This document shows positions 21,340-33,914 of a DNA stretch of 64,000 nucleotides, piece after piece. The stretch is from the NCBI GenBank assembly GCA_037013495.1, contig CM072811.1, positions 13,893,190 through 13,957,189 on the forward strand, in the 5' to 3' direction. The DNA comes from Hippophae tibetana. Taxonomy: Eukaryota; Streptophyta; Magnoliopsida; Rosales; Elaeagnaceae. The notes under the pieces are model-generated. The model saw nothing but the letters and a program-made list of their open reading frames with translations, was not told the origin of the DNA and ran no database searches. How positions within the stretch are numbered: the first letter of the stretch is position 1; the number at the start of each line of letters is the position of its first letter. The position numbers and the translations under genes are program-made.

Positions 21340-24300
21340 TGGTTAATTTCTTCTTCCTTCCATGGCTTCATACACTTCCTTTCTAATTAATCTTCTTTTG
21401 ATGTATGTAGCTACCAATCCAAATCAAGGTTATCATGAAAGCTTCGGGAGGGGGGTTTGTAATCGCTTTGTCAATACGGTTGCTTTTTCTTTGTCTTCTC
21501 TCTTTCTTTCTCTCTCTCTGACTGTCTTCCTCGAATTTCGTCGACTACCCGTGTAGTTTTTCTTTTAATTGTGTGATGGGTTGGAGTCGGACTACATTGT
21601 TGATGTGGTTTTTTCATATTTGGGTGTTTGAATTAATACGTTCGAATTTTTAACATCTTTGCATGGGTTTCAGGGGTTTTGTCAATATGGCGATTCTTGC
21701 AAATACTTTCATCCTAAGAGCAGTTTTCAGAATTTAAATAGTCGAGGAGTATCTGGTGAAAATAATTCAAATTATTGCATTTTCTTTAGCTTCTTTGCCA
21801 AAGAACCAAATTATTTTTTCTTCTATGAGGAAGTATTTGATGAAAATGTTTTTAACCTCTAATATAAGATGGTATTTGCTACAGGTTTCATGGATAGTAA
21901 TCAATCACCTTCCTTTCAAGGGAATCAGTTAATTGCTGAAAACTCCGTGTCAGGTAAGTCTATATATATATACACACATGACGAGTTGGAAAATAAATAC
22001 AAAATATTATGTTTCTATGTCATAAATTAAAATATATTTTTACCTTAATTTTTATTTATGTATTAGGTCATGTTTGATGATAGTAATAAGAATGACAATG
22101 AGAATGATTCAGATATCCTGTGTTTTGTTTGAGTGTTTATCTAGAATGTAATGTAAATGATTCCAACATTGATAAAAATACTCATTCTTCCCATTCCTAT
22201 AAAGAATATATTAGAATGTTCTATTTTAATTACACACACATGACGAGTTGGAAAATAAATATAAAATATTATGTTTCCTCACTAGTTTATATGTCATAAA
22301 TTAAAATATATTTTTACCTTATTTTTTATTTATGTATTAGGTCATATTTGATGATAGTAATAGGAATGACAATGAGAATGATTCAGGGTACTCTTGTATT
22401 TTGTTTGAGTGTTTATATAGAATGGAATGTAAATGATTCTAACATTGGTAGAAATGCTCATTCCTCCCATACCGATAAAAAATATGTTGGAATGTTCTAT
22501 TTTAATTACACATTTGTATAATCATTTATTATTTTATTTCATTTAAAAATCAAAAAACTCTTATTTTCTAATTTTGATCTATTTATAATTTTATAAATTC
22601 TACTTTAGTATTTATCATTAGTTTGATTTCACTTCTTAAATAAAAGTAATACTAGTAATATTATTTCCATTGAATTCCATTTTTGTTATTATTCTCTTGG
22701 GAAAAAGTTTTTATTAAACTTTATTCTCACTCGAGTTTTAGTTTTGTAGTCTACCAATAAATAAGCTATGTATTTTCTAATTTTATCAATCGATAACAAT
22801 GTTTTTCTTTTGCTTTCTCATCCTTCTCTCTATTATGATTGATTTCTCAATATGATATTAGAGCAATATTTGATCTTTAAGACTTTATTTTCTCTTAACC
22901 TAGTCGTATTCTCACTCCCATAGTATCTATGAGTCAAAATTTTTTTATCATCCTAATTGTTAGCATCTTAAAGTCCATATATCTATATTTTCCGCTTCTC
23001 ACCATTTGTCTTCTATATAGTAGAGGTTTATGGGAGTTTTTTTGTCAAAAAAATGTGTTCAAAATCTATTGGCTCTTTGATATTTGTTCTAGACATCTAA
23101 TCATTCTTTGATTGTAATTTGAAATGGTTTTCTTGTTCACAATACCTACTATTCCTTCAGAGAATTTTTAGTTATAGATCTAATTAAAGTCCAAGTTAGG
23201 TGATTTAAAAATCACTAGCAAATCCTAGAACAGACTATTAAGAACATGATCACAAATAATGTAGACTTATTAATTAATCAAGTATAACTTAAAATGCTTA
23301 ATAGATTAACTAAATAAAGAAGTTTAACAAAATAGTTCTTGCAAAACATATTTATAGAGAGAGCATAAGTTGCAAAAGTTGATTCAATTGTGGTTAAAGA
23401 ATTGTATGCTTTAGGTTTGTTTAAATAAAAATTGTTGATGCCTTAGATTAAAGATCTATTACAATTTTGTCCATAAAAACAGTTAAAAGGGTTTTAAATA
23501 ATGAGGACAATATAATAATGAAACAATTTAGCTTGAGTAAAAAAACTAAGTTTAAAGTTGAAACCTTTATTGCTCGCTCGATTGATCGAACCAAAAGGTC
23601 GATTGATTGAAACTTTTTTCGATCGATCCAAGCAACGATCAAAAGATGATCAACCAATCTAACTAAATCTTGCTAGATCTAGGACATTAAAAATTAAATT
23701 TGAATTAGGTAAATCGAATGAGATCGATTCTCGATCGATGAAACATTAAACTTGGATCGATCTACCTCATTTAAAGATTAATTCGAGGAATTTTTAATCA
23801 AAGTAGATCCATTCTTGATCGATCTATTTATTTCAATTAATTCAGATATTACTCGATCGAGTAACCTATATGCAAAACATTTCTATATGTCTAATATGAA
23901 ATTGAACGTGCATAAGAACAGAGATATACCTAAGATGTGTTCGTTTGGAGCCTCGATAGTTTCTTTAGCTTGAAAGATATTTTTGAAAGACTCACCTAGA
24001 AACTAAATTATATTTAGATGTTTTGTTCACGAATATTGCCACCATTCATAAACCTTACACCTTCAAACTATTTTTGGTTTAGTTCTCTGTATTTTACTTG
24101 TACGGGACCATTATTTGATTTTAATTGGAGCTTACTTTGTCACTTTTAATTTTGTTTGGGGCCAAAAAATATTGGGATTTTTGTTTATCTCCAAATTCTA
24201 CGTGGATTTTACTCTGTTTATCTCTCAACTCACAAGAATTCTCTAATATCTTTGTTAAGTTTGTGGGTCTATATTCTGATATTTTTCTCGACTCAAGAGT

Positions 24301-25050
24301 TATGTATTATTTGTAATCATTACTCCAATTACTTAACAATGATTGTCTTCAACATAAAAGTATTGTTGTGTTTCGGAGACTAGTTTGAAAATAATACTAT
24401 TTTATGTGCTTATTGCATTCAACTTCAACTACAAGCGGCTCAATCATAAGTGGTAGATTTTTTTTAAAACTTATTATTAATAGTATCTTTATTATATTTA
24501 AGGTTTTTTTTATTTGGCCAAGCTAAACATAGATAATATCTAATTCCAACTTGAGGGGAGTGTTGGAAAATAAATATAGAATATTGTGTTTCCTTATTAA
24601 TTTATGGGTCACGAATTAAATTTATAAGTTTCCTTATTTATCTATTAGGGTTCAGGGTTCAATGTGTCATTAGAGTTTTAGTTTTGTAGTCTACATATAA
24701 ATTGACTATGTATTCTTTAACTTTATCAATTAATAACTATGTCTTTCTCCCTTTTTCTCATCCATTTCTCACTATGTTTGATTTATCAACACCAGTAGGA
24801 GATACTAGCATGCATTTGGACTTTATTTTATGTTTTGTTAATCACTTTATTGGTTTTATTGGCTTTTTCGTTGTCATAACTTTTAGATATATTTTTGAGA
24901 ATCTTTATATATATTCTTTCTGGTTCATTGTGCTTTGCAGGTGATGCTATTAGAGATAGAATGGGATTGACATGGGAAAATCTACCTCCATCACTGAGGC
25001 CTCCTCCAGAGGGTGGATACTCTGCTCTCCCTTTTGTGGACTGGGGATAG
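21157..25050 (+). CDS. U11/U12 small nuclear ribonucleoprotein 20 kDa protein (zinc finger CCCH type, ZMAT5 homologue)
   Basis: Predicted exons 21157-21286, 21411-21478, 21674-21755, 21885-21953 and 24941-25050 join in phase to 152 residues plus TAG. Introns are GT-AG; donors read GTATGT, GTTGCT, GTGAAA and GTAAGT, so the second is weak. Residues 8-31 form a U1-type C2H2 finger (C8, C11, H25, H31) after MPLGKYYCDYC. Residues 60-79 form a CCCH finger spaced C-X8-C-X5-C-X3-H, built across the exon 2/3 junction. The tail LPPSLRPPPEGGYSALPFVDWG is typical of the family. In other organisms the 20K protein is part of the U11/U12 di-snRNP, which recognises U12-type introns in the nucleus. Intron 4 (2987 bp) is filled with retroelement remnants. 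The coding parts look intact, so I expect function. Confidence 0.9.
21302..21336. repeat. (TC)n microsatellite in intron 1
   Basis: About 16 CT units just after the first donor site. Together with the pyrimidine-rich text that follows it makes the intron strongly U-rich. Confidence 0.85.
21971..22515. repeat. 262-bp imperfect tandem duplication in intron 4
   Basis: ACACATGACGAGTTGGAAAA at about 21974 and about 22236 starts two copies, each containing the start of a copia LTR followed by a stretch of AATGA/GATTC repeats. The second has a 14-base insertion (CCTCACTAGTTTAT). The copies have diverged by scattered substitutions, so the event is not recent. The AATGAGAATGATTC text, seen on both strands in one copy, may be a small inverted-repeat element inside the LTR. 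Confidence 0.75.
22246..22850 (+). mobile_element. 5' LTR of a copia-like element, interrupted
   Basis: The start (GTTGGAAAATAAATATA) and end (GTTTTGTAGTCTACC...GATTTCTCA) match the LTR at 24561-24791. Between them, at about 22345-22733, unrelated sequence is inserted. Directly after it, at 22853-22864, TGATATTAGAGC is a mutated form of the tRNA-Met primer binding site (TGGTATCAGAGC). The terminal TG is mutated to AG. Confidence 0.7.
22853..22864 (+). other. Copia primer binding site, degraded
   Basis: TGATATTAGAGC against TGGTATCAGAGC: ten of twelve positions agree. It sits immediately after the LTR end near 22850. Confidence 0.65.
23290..24044 (-). mobile_element. Copia LTR (second family), minus orientation, in intron 4
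   Basis: Matches the right-hand two thirds of the LTR at 49816-51080: ATAGATTAACTAAATAAAGAAG-type text near 23300, several GATCGATC phrases at 23570-23860, and TTTTGTTCACGAATATTGCC before 24044. The minus-strand start reads TGGTGGCAATATTCG, against TGTTGGTGATATTCG in the reference copy. The left part is lost or too diverged to place. It is nested in the internal region of the copia element at 22246-24791. Confidence 0.75.
24541..24560 (+). other. Copia polypurine tract
   Basis: CCAACTTGAGGGGAG directly precedes the LTR at 24561. This is the usual plus-strand primer of plant copia elements (TTGAGGGGGAG). Confidence 0.8.
24561..24791 (+). mobile_element. 3' LTR of the copia-like element in intron 4
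   Basis: 231 bp, TGTTGGAAAATAAATATAGA to TTATCAACA, preceded by the polypurine tract. Its partner is at 22246-22850. The internal space (22865-24540) has no recognisable gag or pol beyond the nested minus-strand LTR, so the element is non-autonomous or heavily deleted. It ends about 150 bp before the last exon of the U11/U12-20K gene. Confidence 0.82.
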
Positions 25051-26199
25051 GTTTGCTAATTGATTTTAGTATTGTTCTTCACATGCTTGCAGTATATATC
25101 ATTATGTCCGATTGATCACTTTGTCTGAAGTTTTGTTAGTGATAGAATTATGTTATAGGAGACTTGAAGACAAGCTACGATAGTGCCAACGAGCATTATG
25201 AGTGTTATCTGTCTGAAAAACTACCTTTGTAGCATTTTTTACACCTTTAACATGTGAAATAAACAATAATAATAAATCCAGTTTTCCGTCTTTTTTTCCT
25301 GCTTTTTTTCTTTCAATGGATCTATGAAGAATAAATTTTCCAAATAAAGATCATATAAAAATTATGCGTGGGAAAGTAAAGCAAGCAAACTTGGCATAAG
25401 TCTTAAGGTAAGTTTAGCTTTATTGTTCTCGTTGAGCTGTATGCGTCAAATGATGAAACAAATGGAAATCTGGAAGTAAACAGGGTCAAAAGGATTATAT
25501 TAAAGTTTCCAATCTTCTTATACAAAATGTGGAAAAGGAAAAAAGATACAGATTTGCCTTATAGGGATCATATTCATATTATTTTTCCAAATTATGGCCT
25601 TTTCATTTTTGTCTTGAATAGAAGTTCTCATCTGCATAAAGACAATACATATTATTCTTAGTTGTGATCATGATTCTCAATTTGAATAGTCTTCGATTGC
25701 CGAGACAGTGTTCTCTCTGGACTCTTGTAGCTTGGTGTTGGATATTATTTCTCTTTAATATTTCTTTCAGTTTTAGATTCATCTCTAGAGTATGCTTCAT
25801 TAATTCATTTATAGGTTTCGATTCACCCTCGCATTCTAATTAGTTTATGTAATTTTCAAATACCTCTTATTGTGTGTCCGAGCTCTCTTTTTCGCTTGTT
25901 ATTCTTTTGATTCACTCTAAAGTCTCATCAATGTCTTTTGATTCGATCTCTTTCTACTGTTATAATCTGGAGAATCTGATGGAGCAATAATGATCTCAAC
26001 CTAATGTGATTGAGATAAGGTGGATAGTGACACGTGTTATGCTTCTGATCTACTTGATCGTGTTATGTAAAACAACAATTTATTTTAAAATCTTTTGTTC
26101 ACTTATGAAAAACATTATTTGTTTGCATTTTTACTGTAGCATTGAAGAGGAGTGACCTGAGAGTGAAATTCCCATATAATTAAGTAAACAATGAAGCCA
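25051..26199. other. 3' UTR and downstream intergenic of U11/U12-20K
   Basis: AATAAACAATAATAATAAA at 25257-25275 is the likely polyadenylation region, about 210 bases after the stop. Beyond that I see no gene; the short minus-strand ORF at 25603-25800 has no recognisable domain. Confidence 0.5.
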
Positions 26200-27850
26200 A
26201 ATAAGTTTTTGAGTGACATCAATAATGGCACGATATTTTGCCTCATTATTAGATCGTTAAGTGATAGTTTACCTTTTTACTTCGCCAAGGTATTTAAGAA
26301 TCTCTTAAGAAACAAAAGGCTGTGTTGTGGTTGAACATTAAAATCTCCTCCCAAATTTGCATCTAAATATGCATGTAACTCTAGTTTTGAATTAATTGAA
26401 TGATGTCCAAGAAATAAAGTGTCTTTAATGTAATAGAGGATGTGAAGAACAACAACAAAATGAGTAGAATAAAGAGCACACATGACATGACTAACAATAT
26501 GTATTATATGAAAAATGTTTGGTCTAGTAATAGTAAGATAAATAAGACTCCTAACTAATTATTAATAAAGAGTAACATCCTTTAGTTGAGTACCATCACA
26601 TGAATTTAGCTTAGAATTAGGCTCAAGAAGAGTAGAAACAATCATGTTATCAGTTATTCTTACGTGATCAAGTAGATTAGAAGTATATTTTGCCTCAGAA
26701 AGATAATAACCATCTGAATCAGATAAAAATTTCAATCCAAGAAAATAATGTAACCTATCAAGTTTTTTCATCTCAAAATTTTGATTAAGATAAGCTTTGA
26801 ATTTAAAAATACCATCAAGATTATCTCCAATCATGTCATCAACATATAATAGAATAAGAATACACCTATGTACAATGTTATGAACAAATAATGTAGAATC
26901 GTATGGGCTTGAAGTGAATCAAAATTGAATAGAAATATGACTAGTGGCAATCCAAGTTTGAGGAGCTTATTTGAAACCATACAAAACATTTCAAAGTTTA
27001 CAAACTTGACCCAATGGGTGATCATATCCAGGAGGAGGTTTCATGTACATTTCTTTAGTAAGATCTCAATTAAGAAATGCATTTTTAATATTCATCTAAA
27101 ATAAATTCCATTTTTTTATGGTAACAACTACAATGAGACTTCTTACAGAATTAAGGTGAGCTACGGTAGCAAAAGTTTTTTCATAATCTATTCTATACTC
27201 TTGTGAGAAGACTCGAGAAACTACATGTGCTTGACTATGTTCAAGAGTACCCTTAGCATGGGTCTTAACTTTATAAACCTATCTACTTCCAACAAAATAT
27301 TTATCGGGAGGAAGATAAACTAGATCCCATGTATAGTTTTCTCCGATGCTTGCAATTCTTCTTTCATTGCTTATTGCTAAGTAGAGTTAGGCTTATATAG
27401 AGAAAGAGTAGTAGAATAAAAATGATAATAATAAAGATGAATTGGAATTTGAGTTGCTCTACTAGAACGACAAAGAGATTAAGCTTGAAAAGATACATTA
27501 GAGCATATGGATGTATCAGGCTTGAAAGAAAAAAAGAGAGGTAGGTTCAGAGATAGACTCACTAAAACTATCAAAGGGAGCAAGAACCTCAATATGGACT
27601 ATATGATTGTGGGAAGCATCTATAGAGAGCTCAAATAAGGAATTTGTATCACAATTATTAAGAAATAACTTAATGAAACTATCTGTAAAGAAATAAGTAA
27701 TAGTGGAATATAAAGGATGAAATTTGGACAAAGAAAACATTTTATGTTCCCAAAAAAATCACATGTCGAGAAACCTTAAGACGTTTTGAGTAAGGATCCC
27801 AACAATGATATCCTTTTATGTTTAATTTCATACTCAAAAAAGAAACAATG
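26200..27850 (-). pseudogene. Copia pol remnant (integrase end, RT, start of RNase H)
   Basis: Reading down the minus strand: KGYHCWDPYSKRLKVSRHVIF near 27830-27770 (integrase C-terminal box of plant copia), then decayed RT with TFATVAHLNSVRSLI, KEMYMKPPPGYDHP and LYVDDMIGDNLDGIFKFKA (active site Y-V-D-D kept, 26850-26800), FEMKKLDRLHYFLGL, YLSEAKYTSNLLDHVRITDN, SLIYLTITRPNISYIIHIVS, then LHAYLDANLGGD near 26365. The order is that of Ty1/copia, but stops and frameshifts are frequent and there is no gag or protease to the right. It is not linked to identifiable LTRs. Confidence 0.85.
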
Positions 27851-29028
27851 ACGAGCACGTAGTTCTAACTTAGTTATTTCATGGGATTGAAGAAGTACAA
27901 AGAAAACACATTGATTCGTTAAGATAAATAGTTAATTTAAACCTTACCTTGAATTACTTGAGATATTGTAATTAGTATATAGCAAGTAAGGTTCTTTACT
28001 GCAGAGGATTTTGAAAACTAATTCCTATTTACGAAAATGGGAGGGGGTTTTGGTTTTGTAAAATGAAATTTAAATCTATCAACTAAAGAATAACAAGATA
28101 AAAACAAGATCTAAATATTATGTTAAAATACAAATAAAACAATGATTGCATGATCATTCTAGACAACTAGCATGTATTGTAAATCAACAAAAGCATATCT
28201 CAATCTCTTATTTTTTAATTATACCAACTCAAAGAAATTCATAAGCTCGAAAGTCTCGATATCTTCTTACATATTCGTTAAATTAAATAAGTTCTTGATT
28301 CAAACTCTTTATAATAGAAAACCTAGAAGAAGCTCACTAAATTTAATCTATTAAAAGCATTCAATTTCATGAAGCATATTGGATCAAGGTTAAACACATA
28401 ATGTTGGTTTGATTATCTTCAGTGTTAATTTTCATTATAAGTAATTTATCACTAGTTATTTAAATTGATCAAGTGATTACATACCCAATCAACTAAATTA
28501 ATGAATAATGAATTAACCTAATTATTTAATTATACATTTAAATAATCAAGTAATTCATACGAATCTTGAACTAGAGAATTAATATATAATCAATAAGAAT
28601 AGAGAGCTAGAGTATGAGACATTTTATTAATTCATTGTAATCCATATATAGGGTTTTGAAATAACCGACGATCAATATAAAATAGCTACTAATGAAAAAT
28701 AATAAATTCAGAATAGTATTCATGATCACAAATAAAATAAAGGAGAAGAAATACTGAGATTATTGTCTTTGGATTTCATCTTTAAACTCTATTGAATTGC
28801 CTCTTGAATCTTCTTGTTTTTTTGCTTCCAACTTTAATTATTAATTCTAAAACCCTAATTAGTCTATTTTTAATGCTAGGTTTAGAGGAAAATAAGTGGG
28901 ATAAAAAAATCCTGGAAATTAAGCATTAATGTTTACTTACTACAAGCAGCCCATGCTACGCAATCGATGTTGTTCCACTAATTAGACCTGAGAGGAGTAT
29001 GCCATAACACACTATTTTTGTGCTTCGA
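27851..29028. other. Gene-free AT-rich stretch
   Basis: No supported gene. Phrases such as CCATATATAGGGTTTTG (about 28643) could be the TATA region of a minus-strand LTR, but I could not define ends. Confidence 0.35.
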
Positions 29029-29880
29029 TGATGCACAAATTTTGTTGGTCAAATTTTATATTTGATAGATGACTCGCAAGTGCACAAATCACTTATAATA
29101 AGCAATAAGTAGCACGAATCACTTATAATAAGTGATAAGTATACTCCCAAGGTCGGTCTAAAGAGAAGCTACGTGGTTTTAAATAATTCATCAAATTTCT
29201 TAAAAAAAACACAAAAATAAAAGTTAAACATCCTATCACAATGATTGGAATTTTGAAGATACTAAACTAATGACAAAATAATTAACATAACTCAAGATAG
29301 GTTTGATTTAAACAAATTCAAGGAATATATATATATATATATATTTAAACTTCAACGGAGAATCAATGAGAATATTTAGTTAGTTATCCATGCTTGTTAA
29401 TTAAGTATAAATCCAGATTATTGATTTTCCTTTTTTAGTATAAAGAATGCCTTCGGTCCGGTCATTCTTCTTTATTAATCAAATCAATTAATGCATTCGG
29501 TTGAGTCATTAACTAATTTGATTGATTATGCCTAATGTTTAAGGAATTAACAAACCATTTAATTTAATGACTTCGATTGGGTCACCAATTTAAACTCCTA
29601 TGTCTAAATTATATCTAAATGATGTATTTAAAACCTACTTCTCATATTTTAAATCTATTATGAAAAATATATTGTCACTAAATTAATCAATAATAAATTT
29701 TGTAACAAATCTTCGATAAATAAATTATCTATGTTTATTAAATATTCAAAATATTCATCTAAATAATCTACACAAACATAACAATTAGAATAAATTTTCA
29801 TTATAATAATCAACCACACATTATAAAAATTAATTCTTTGATTAGTAAACTAAAATCAACAAATTCAACAAATAAAAAGA
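29029..29880 (-). mobile_element. Diverged relative of the TGATGAG LTR family (R/U5 part)
   Basis: The plus strand starts TGATGCACAAATTTTGTTGG and then has GACTCGCAAGTGCACAAATC, GATAAGTATACTCCCAAGGTC and ATCCATGCTTGTTAATTAAG, the reverse complements of phrases near the right end of copies A and B, in the same order. A 30-base duplication (AATCACTTATAATAAGCAATAAGT type) occurs at 29083-29145. The U3 and GC-rich block are absent. It is older and more diverged than the solo LTRs. Confidence 0.65.
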
Positions 29881-29915
29881 GAAATTTGAAGATAAATAAG
29901 AATACAAGTTAGACC

Positions 29916-31141
29916 TGATCGATGCAAAACTACAAATGCAAAGTATCATAGTTTTATAATAAAGTGATGAGAAAAGTATCGTACTCGAGGATTGGTAACT
30001 TACTTTTGACAAATACCAAAATTATGCTAATCTCAATTTTATCTAGAGAAATCACTAAGGTTGTGTAATTGGAATTTAAAATAAAATAAATTTAAAAAAA
30101 ATGTGCAACAGAAAAGAAAGATGTTCGAAAATCAAATCAATAGGAAGAAGACTTCTAGGAAATTGATTTCACCTAATCCCTCACTATGTTTTACTCATCT
30201 AGCTAATTTAATTTAATTTAATTTAATTCTCTCTATTTTTTAGCAATCTTCAAAAAACATCCAAAAACTTCTTTCGACAGTCAATTGGAAACATTCTTGC
30301 TCATCAATTTATACAAGAATATGCAATTTAATAAAGTAAGAAAACATTCAAACCAATTATTTTTATACTATACTACTTCATACAAGTCTTTCAATTTTTA
30401 TATTTACCTATGTTGAAGTATTCCAAATCTATCCTATAATTTTCTCTTCTGATAGTAAATAACAAGACCAAAATCATCTAATTAATGGCCGGTTAATTAG
30501 AAGCAATAAAATCAGAATAAATCATACAAATATGAAGATAAATAATTCAAATTAACATTAAAAATCAGGCATAGTTTGAAATTAAATTACATCTTTTTCC
30601 TAAAATAAAGAAAATTTAGTTTATGCTAAAAATTAAATTCAACATAAACGAATTCACCATGATTTTTCTGAGAAGAATTGAAAGAAAAATAAATCACAAA
30701 AAGAATCAACTCCAGTGTTAGTCTGTTTCCACGAGTCTTTCTTTTTTTTTTCTTCACTGCTTTCTATTTCTTTTTGTTTCTGTTTTGTGCCACACCCTCG
30801 TATATATAGCCGTGTGAGTTCTTTTTTTTAGCATTTTTTCTTTTTTTTAACTTATCTTCTTTTAAATTTAATTTCAATAAATCATAATTTAAATTTGATA
30901 TCAATAAATTTTCATTTAAATTTGAGAGTCCTTAGACGATATGCTTCTAAAATTTTGGATCTTCATTTTCTTCAAATCTATAATAAAATTTTATTAATAA
31001 TAATGAAGTCTAAAATCAATAAAAATAAATAAAATTAGATTAAATAGAACTTTGTTTTTCCTCAAACAAAAAGAAAATAAAATAAAAGACAATTGTAGAT
31101 AATATCAACTAGACCCCATAAAGAACTACCATCACTCATCA
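29916..31141 (-). mobile_element. Probable 3' LTR of the Athila-like element, minus orientation
   Basis: The minus strand begins TGATGAGTGATGG at 31141 and the unit runs to about 29916 (plus start TGATCGATGC). It contains a TATA-like CTCGTATATATAGCC (about 30800) followed by a pyrimidine-rich region, and phrases such as GTATCGTACTCGAGGATTGG near the left end typical of plant gypsy U5. It adjoins the minus-strand gag-protease remnant at 32.3-35.1 kb. Boundaries are tentative because no partner or perfect duplication is visible. Confidence 0.5.
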
Positions 31142-32290
31142 AGCCATGATTTGAATTTAGATTTCATAACTAGTAGTTTACTCATTTTACATTGAAGATA
31201 GTAGGAAAATCAATCAAAAAAATCAGCAAATTTTTATGCAAGAGTTAAGCATTTACTTCAACCAAAAGTTAAGTCCTTGAGTGTATGTTGAATAGTCAAT
31301 TTAACTCCAAACTACCAGCAAATTCAAATAAAAGTAGAACAACTGAAATAAACCAATTTTTAGAAATCCTTTCCACTAATGTAATCAAATACCAAAATAA
31401 GTGATCAAAAGATCTTTAATTGAGGTTGTAATGACATGACACACGGTAAGGGCTAAGAAAGAAATGGATATGAAAAATCAAAGAAAATTGAGAAAATACT
31501 TTGTAGAAAGAATAATAAAAGCAATATCTACAGGATTCACACCATAGCTCTTTCTCGACAATGTGCTCATATTAATAACAATATTGTTCTATACTTAATA
31601 AGTAGAGTGCTTTTTTATACTCATAGCCTTTTTTGATTTACAACCATTTTAACCATTTTCAATTCTTACCTTTCACTTTTTTTTTACACTTTGATAAAAT
31701 AGAGCAAACATATTGTGAATTATTTAATTTGACATAACTTTCTCTTTAAATGCAAATTCCCACCAAAGTATTTTCTCAAAATTTTAGGTAAATTCATGGT
31801 TTTTAGGCTTAGAATGGGAATGATTTATATAGTTAAAAGAACAAATAAAGGCTTATGTAAAATAAGGTTCAAGGGGTTTGACTATGAGAATACACCATGC
31901 AATAATGGCATGATAATTAGGACTATTGGGAAAGCTTTTTGGTTGTGACAAAAAATTTCCTAGATCCTTTCTCTAATATTCGGTATCAACTAAGATTTTG
32001 CCTCAAGGATCCATTAATGGATTCTAGAGCAAAGTAAGATTGAACTTTACTGACCCAGTTAATTCAATTCCTTCTCTTTATAGGAAAAATGGAGTAGAGA
32101 AAAAATTGACATTGTGCTCAATTATTTTCAAGGATAAAGATTTAAATCAAAGTACCCATAAAACTCTGCCTAACATAATAGCATATTTTGAAAACAATTT
32201 CTCGAAACCATCCTCAATCACAAATTTTAGAGTCATAGTGAATTCCATCATACTCAAATACATGCTTGATAAGAGAATCTAATGACTTAA
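31142..32290 (-). other. Non-coding internal region of the Athila-like element
   Basis: No coding domain. It lies between the protease remnant and the LTR, where RT and integrase would be expected, so pol is deleted or decayed beyond recognition. The 80-codon plus-strand ORF at 32040 is not supported by any domain. Confidence 0.45.
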
Positions 32291-32379
32291 GACTATAAGA
32301 GAATCCTATTGAAAGGCTCCTACTTCACATTACTCAATGATATCTACCCAAAATCAAGTGCTAGGATCTTTTGGAAATC

Positions 32380-32720
32380 ACACGGCTTCGTAGAATTTGA
32401 ACATAACCTCTACCTTGTTCACTCTCAATGTTAACTCCCCCTTTTGAACATCCATTAAAGCCCTTCTCGTAGCCAAGAATGGTCGGCTGAGAATTAGTGG
32501 GACATCTTGGTCTTCATCCATATCTAACACCACACAAAATCAGTAGGAAAAATAAATTTATCCACCTTTAGCAATACATCTTCTATGATTCCATGTGGAT
32601 ACTTGATGGATTGGTCTACTAGTTGCAAAGAAAGTTTTTTTGTTTCATTTCTCCAAGTCCCAATTTCCATTAAACATAAAATGGCATAAGATTAAGGATA
32701 ACACCAAGATCACATAAAAA
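32380..32720 (-). pseudogene. Gypsy protease remnant (Athila-like)
   Basis: The minus-strand reading of about 32525-32440 gives a block equivalent to VPLILSRPFLATRRALMDVQ-type text, the C-terminal protease block also seen at about 1010-950. The upstream part (32590-32720) carries the decayed active-site region. Same family as the 1-3 kb remnant by order and similarity. Confidence 0.65.
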
Positions 32721-33270
32721 TTTATCAAAAAATGAATTTTCAATAGTGCAAGGCAAAAGTGAAACTCCCTAGATCTTTTAGTTTTTGAGGTAATTTCTTT
32801 TGAAGAATGGCACTACATTTTTCAAAAAGCTTCACTGTTTCGAACTCCTCCAACCTTCTCTTCTTGGAAATGATGTCCTTAAGGAATTTGGAATAATTTT
32901 GCATTTGTTCCAAGGCATTTACAAAAGAAATATTTATGTGAATTTTCTTAAAAATATAAAAAAAAAACTTAGAAAATTGTTGATCTAATTTTTGTTTTTG
33001 AAAGCGTTAAGGATAAGGAAGTGGAGTAGTGAAAATAGAAAGATTTTCAGGAAATAAAATTGATGGAGGCATATCAGTCCCTCTTAGTGTATCATCAACA
33101 ATATCCTATTCTTCTACTTTATTATTGCTTTGGTCATTATTTGGAGCTGTAGGAGTGCACACAGTTTCCTTCGAAGGTAACCTTTCAATTTCTCTTACAT
33201 TCCTTAGTGTAATGGCCTTGCATCATTCCTTTGGATTCACTTCTGTATTGCTAGGAAAAGTTCCTCTTTG

Positions 33271-33914
33271 TTAGGCATTGATGGTCGTGGCTAGTTTCCC
33301 AATTTTCACTTCAAGATTTTGCATAGTGGCTCCCATATTTTTACAATGAGTCTCAATGTTATCTAATCGTGAATCATTCTTTTTAAACCTTGCTTTGGTC
33401 TCCTCAACAAAAAGAACCATGACATCCTCAAGTGACATCTTCTTCTCACTTGGTTGACTATCAAACCCTAGAGGATGTTGCAACACATTCTTTATGTTTT
33501 CGTAAGAAAAGTTCTCATGATTTCGAAGCTCTAGATGGTTGTAATTTGGCATAGGATTACCACAATAATTGTAGTACAGATTGTAGATGTATTGTACATG
33601 TTCTTGACTTGCTTCATTCATTGGAACTGTCATACTTGAGGTTGCAACATATTCTACATTTTCTAGTATTGTTTGGGTTTTAAGGCTGAAATATGATGAG
33701 ATAGAGAAGCAACTTGAGTTAACAAGGTAGTAAATGACTCCAATTCATGAATCACGACAACTTTCTTAACCATAGATCTTTTAGTTGGCCATTGATAGTT
33801 GTTTGAGGCCATTTCTTCCAAAAGAGAAGCAACACATTTAGCTATCTTTGACATCAAAGTTCCACCACAAGCATCATCAACTATGGTTCTATTTTTCCCA
33901 TTTAACCCATTATA
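33271..33914 (-). pseudogene. Gypsy gag C-terminal part (Athila-like)
   Basis: The minus-strand readings include MYNGLNGKNRTIVDDACGGT, ALLEEMASNNYQWPTKRS-type text (33917-33663) and, after a frame break, the C-terminal helix-rich part ending KIGKLATTINA (33633-33271). The gag is cut at 33914 by a CACTA transposon and resumes at 34746. Compare GLDAQTRTIVDASANGALL in the 2.3-2.8 kb copy. Confidence 0.85.

Noticed and set aside
26562..26834. Stand-alone 90-codon gene
   Set aside because: It is the palm region of a decayed copia reverse transcriptase (YVDD followed by FLGL), continuous with other pol text on the same strand.
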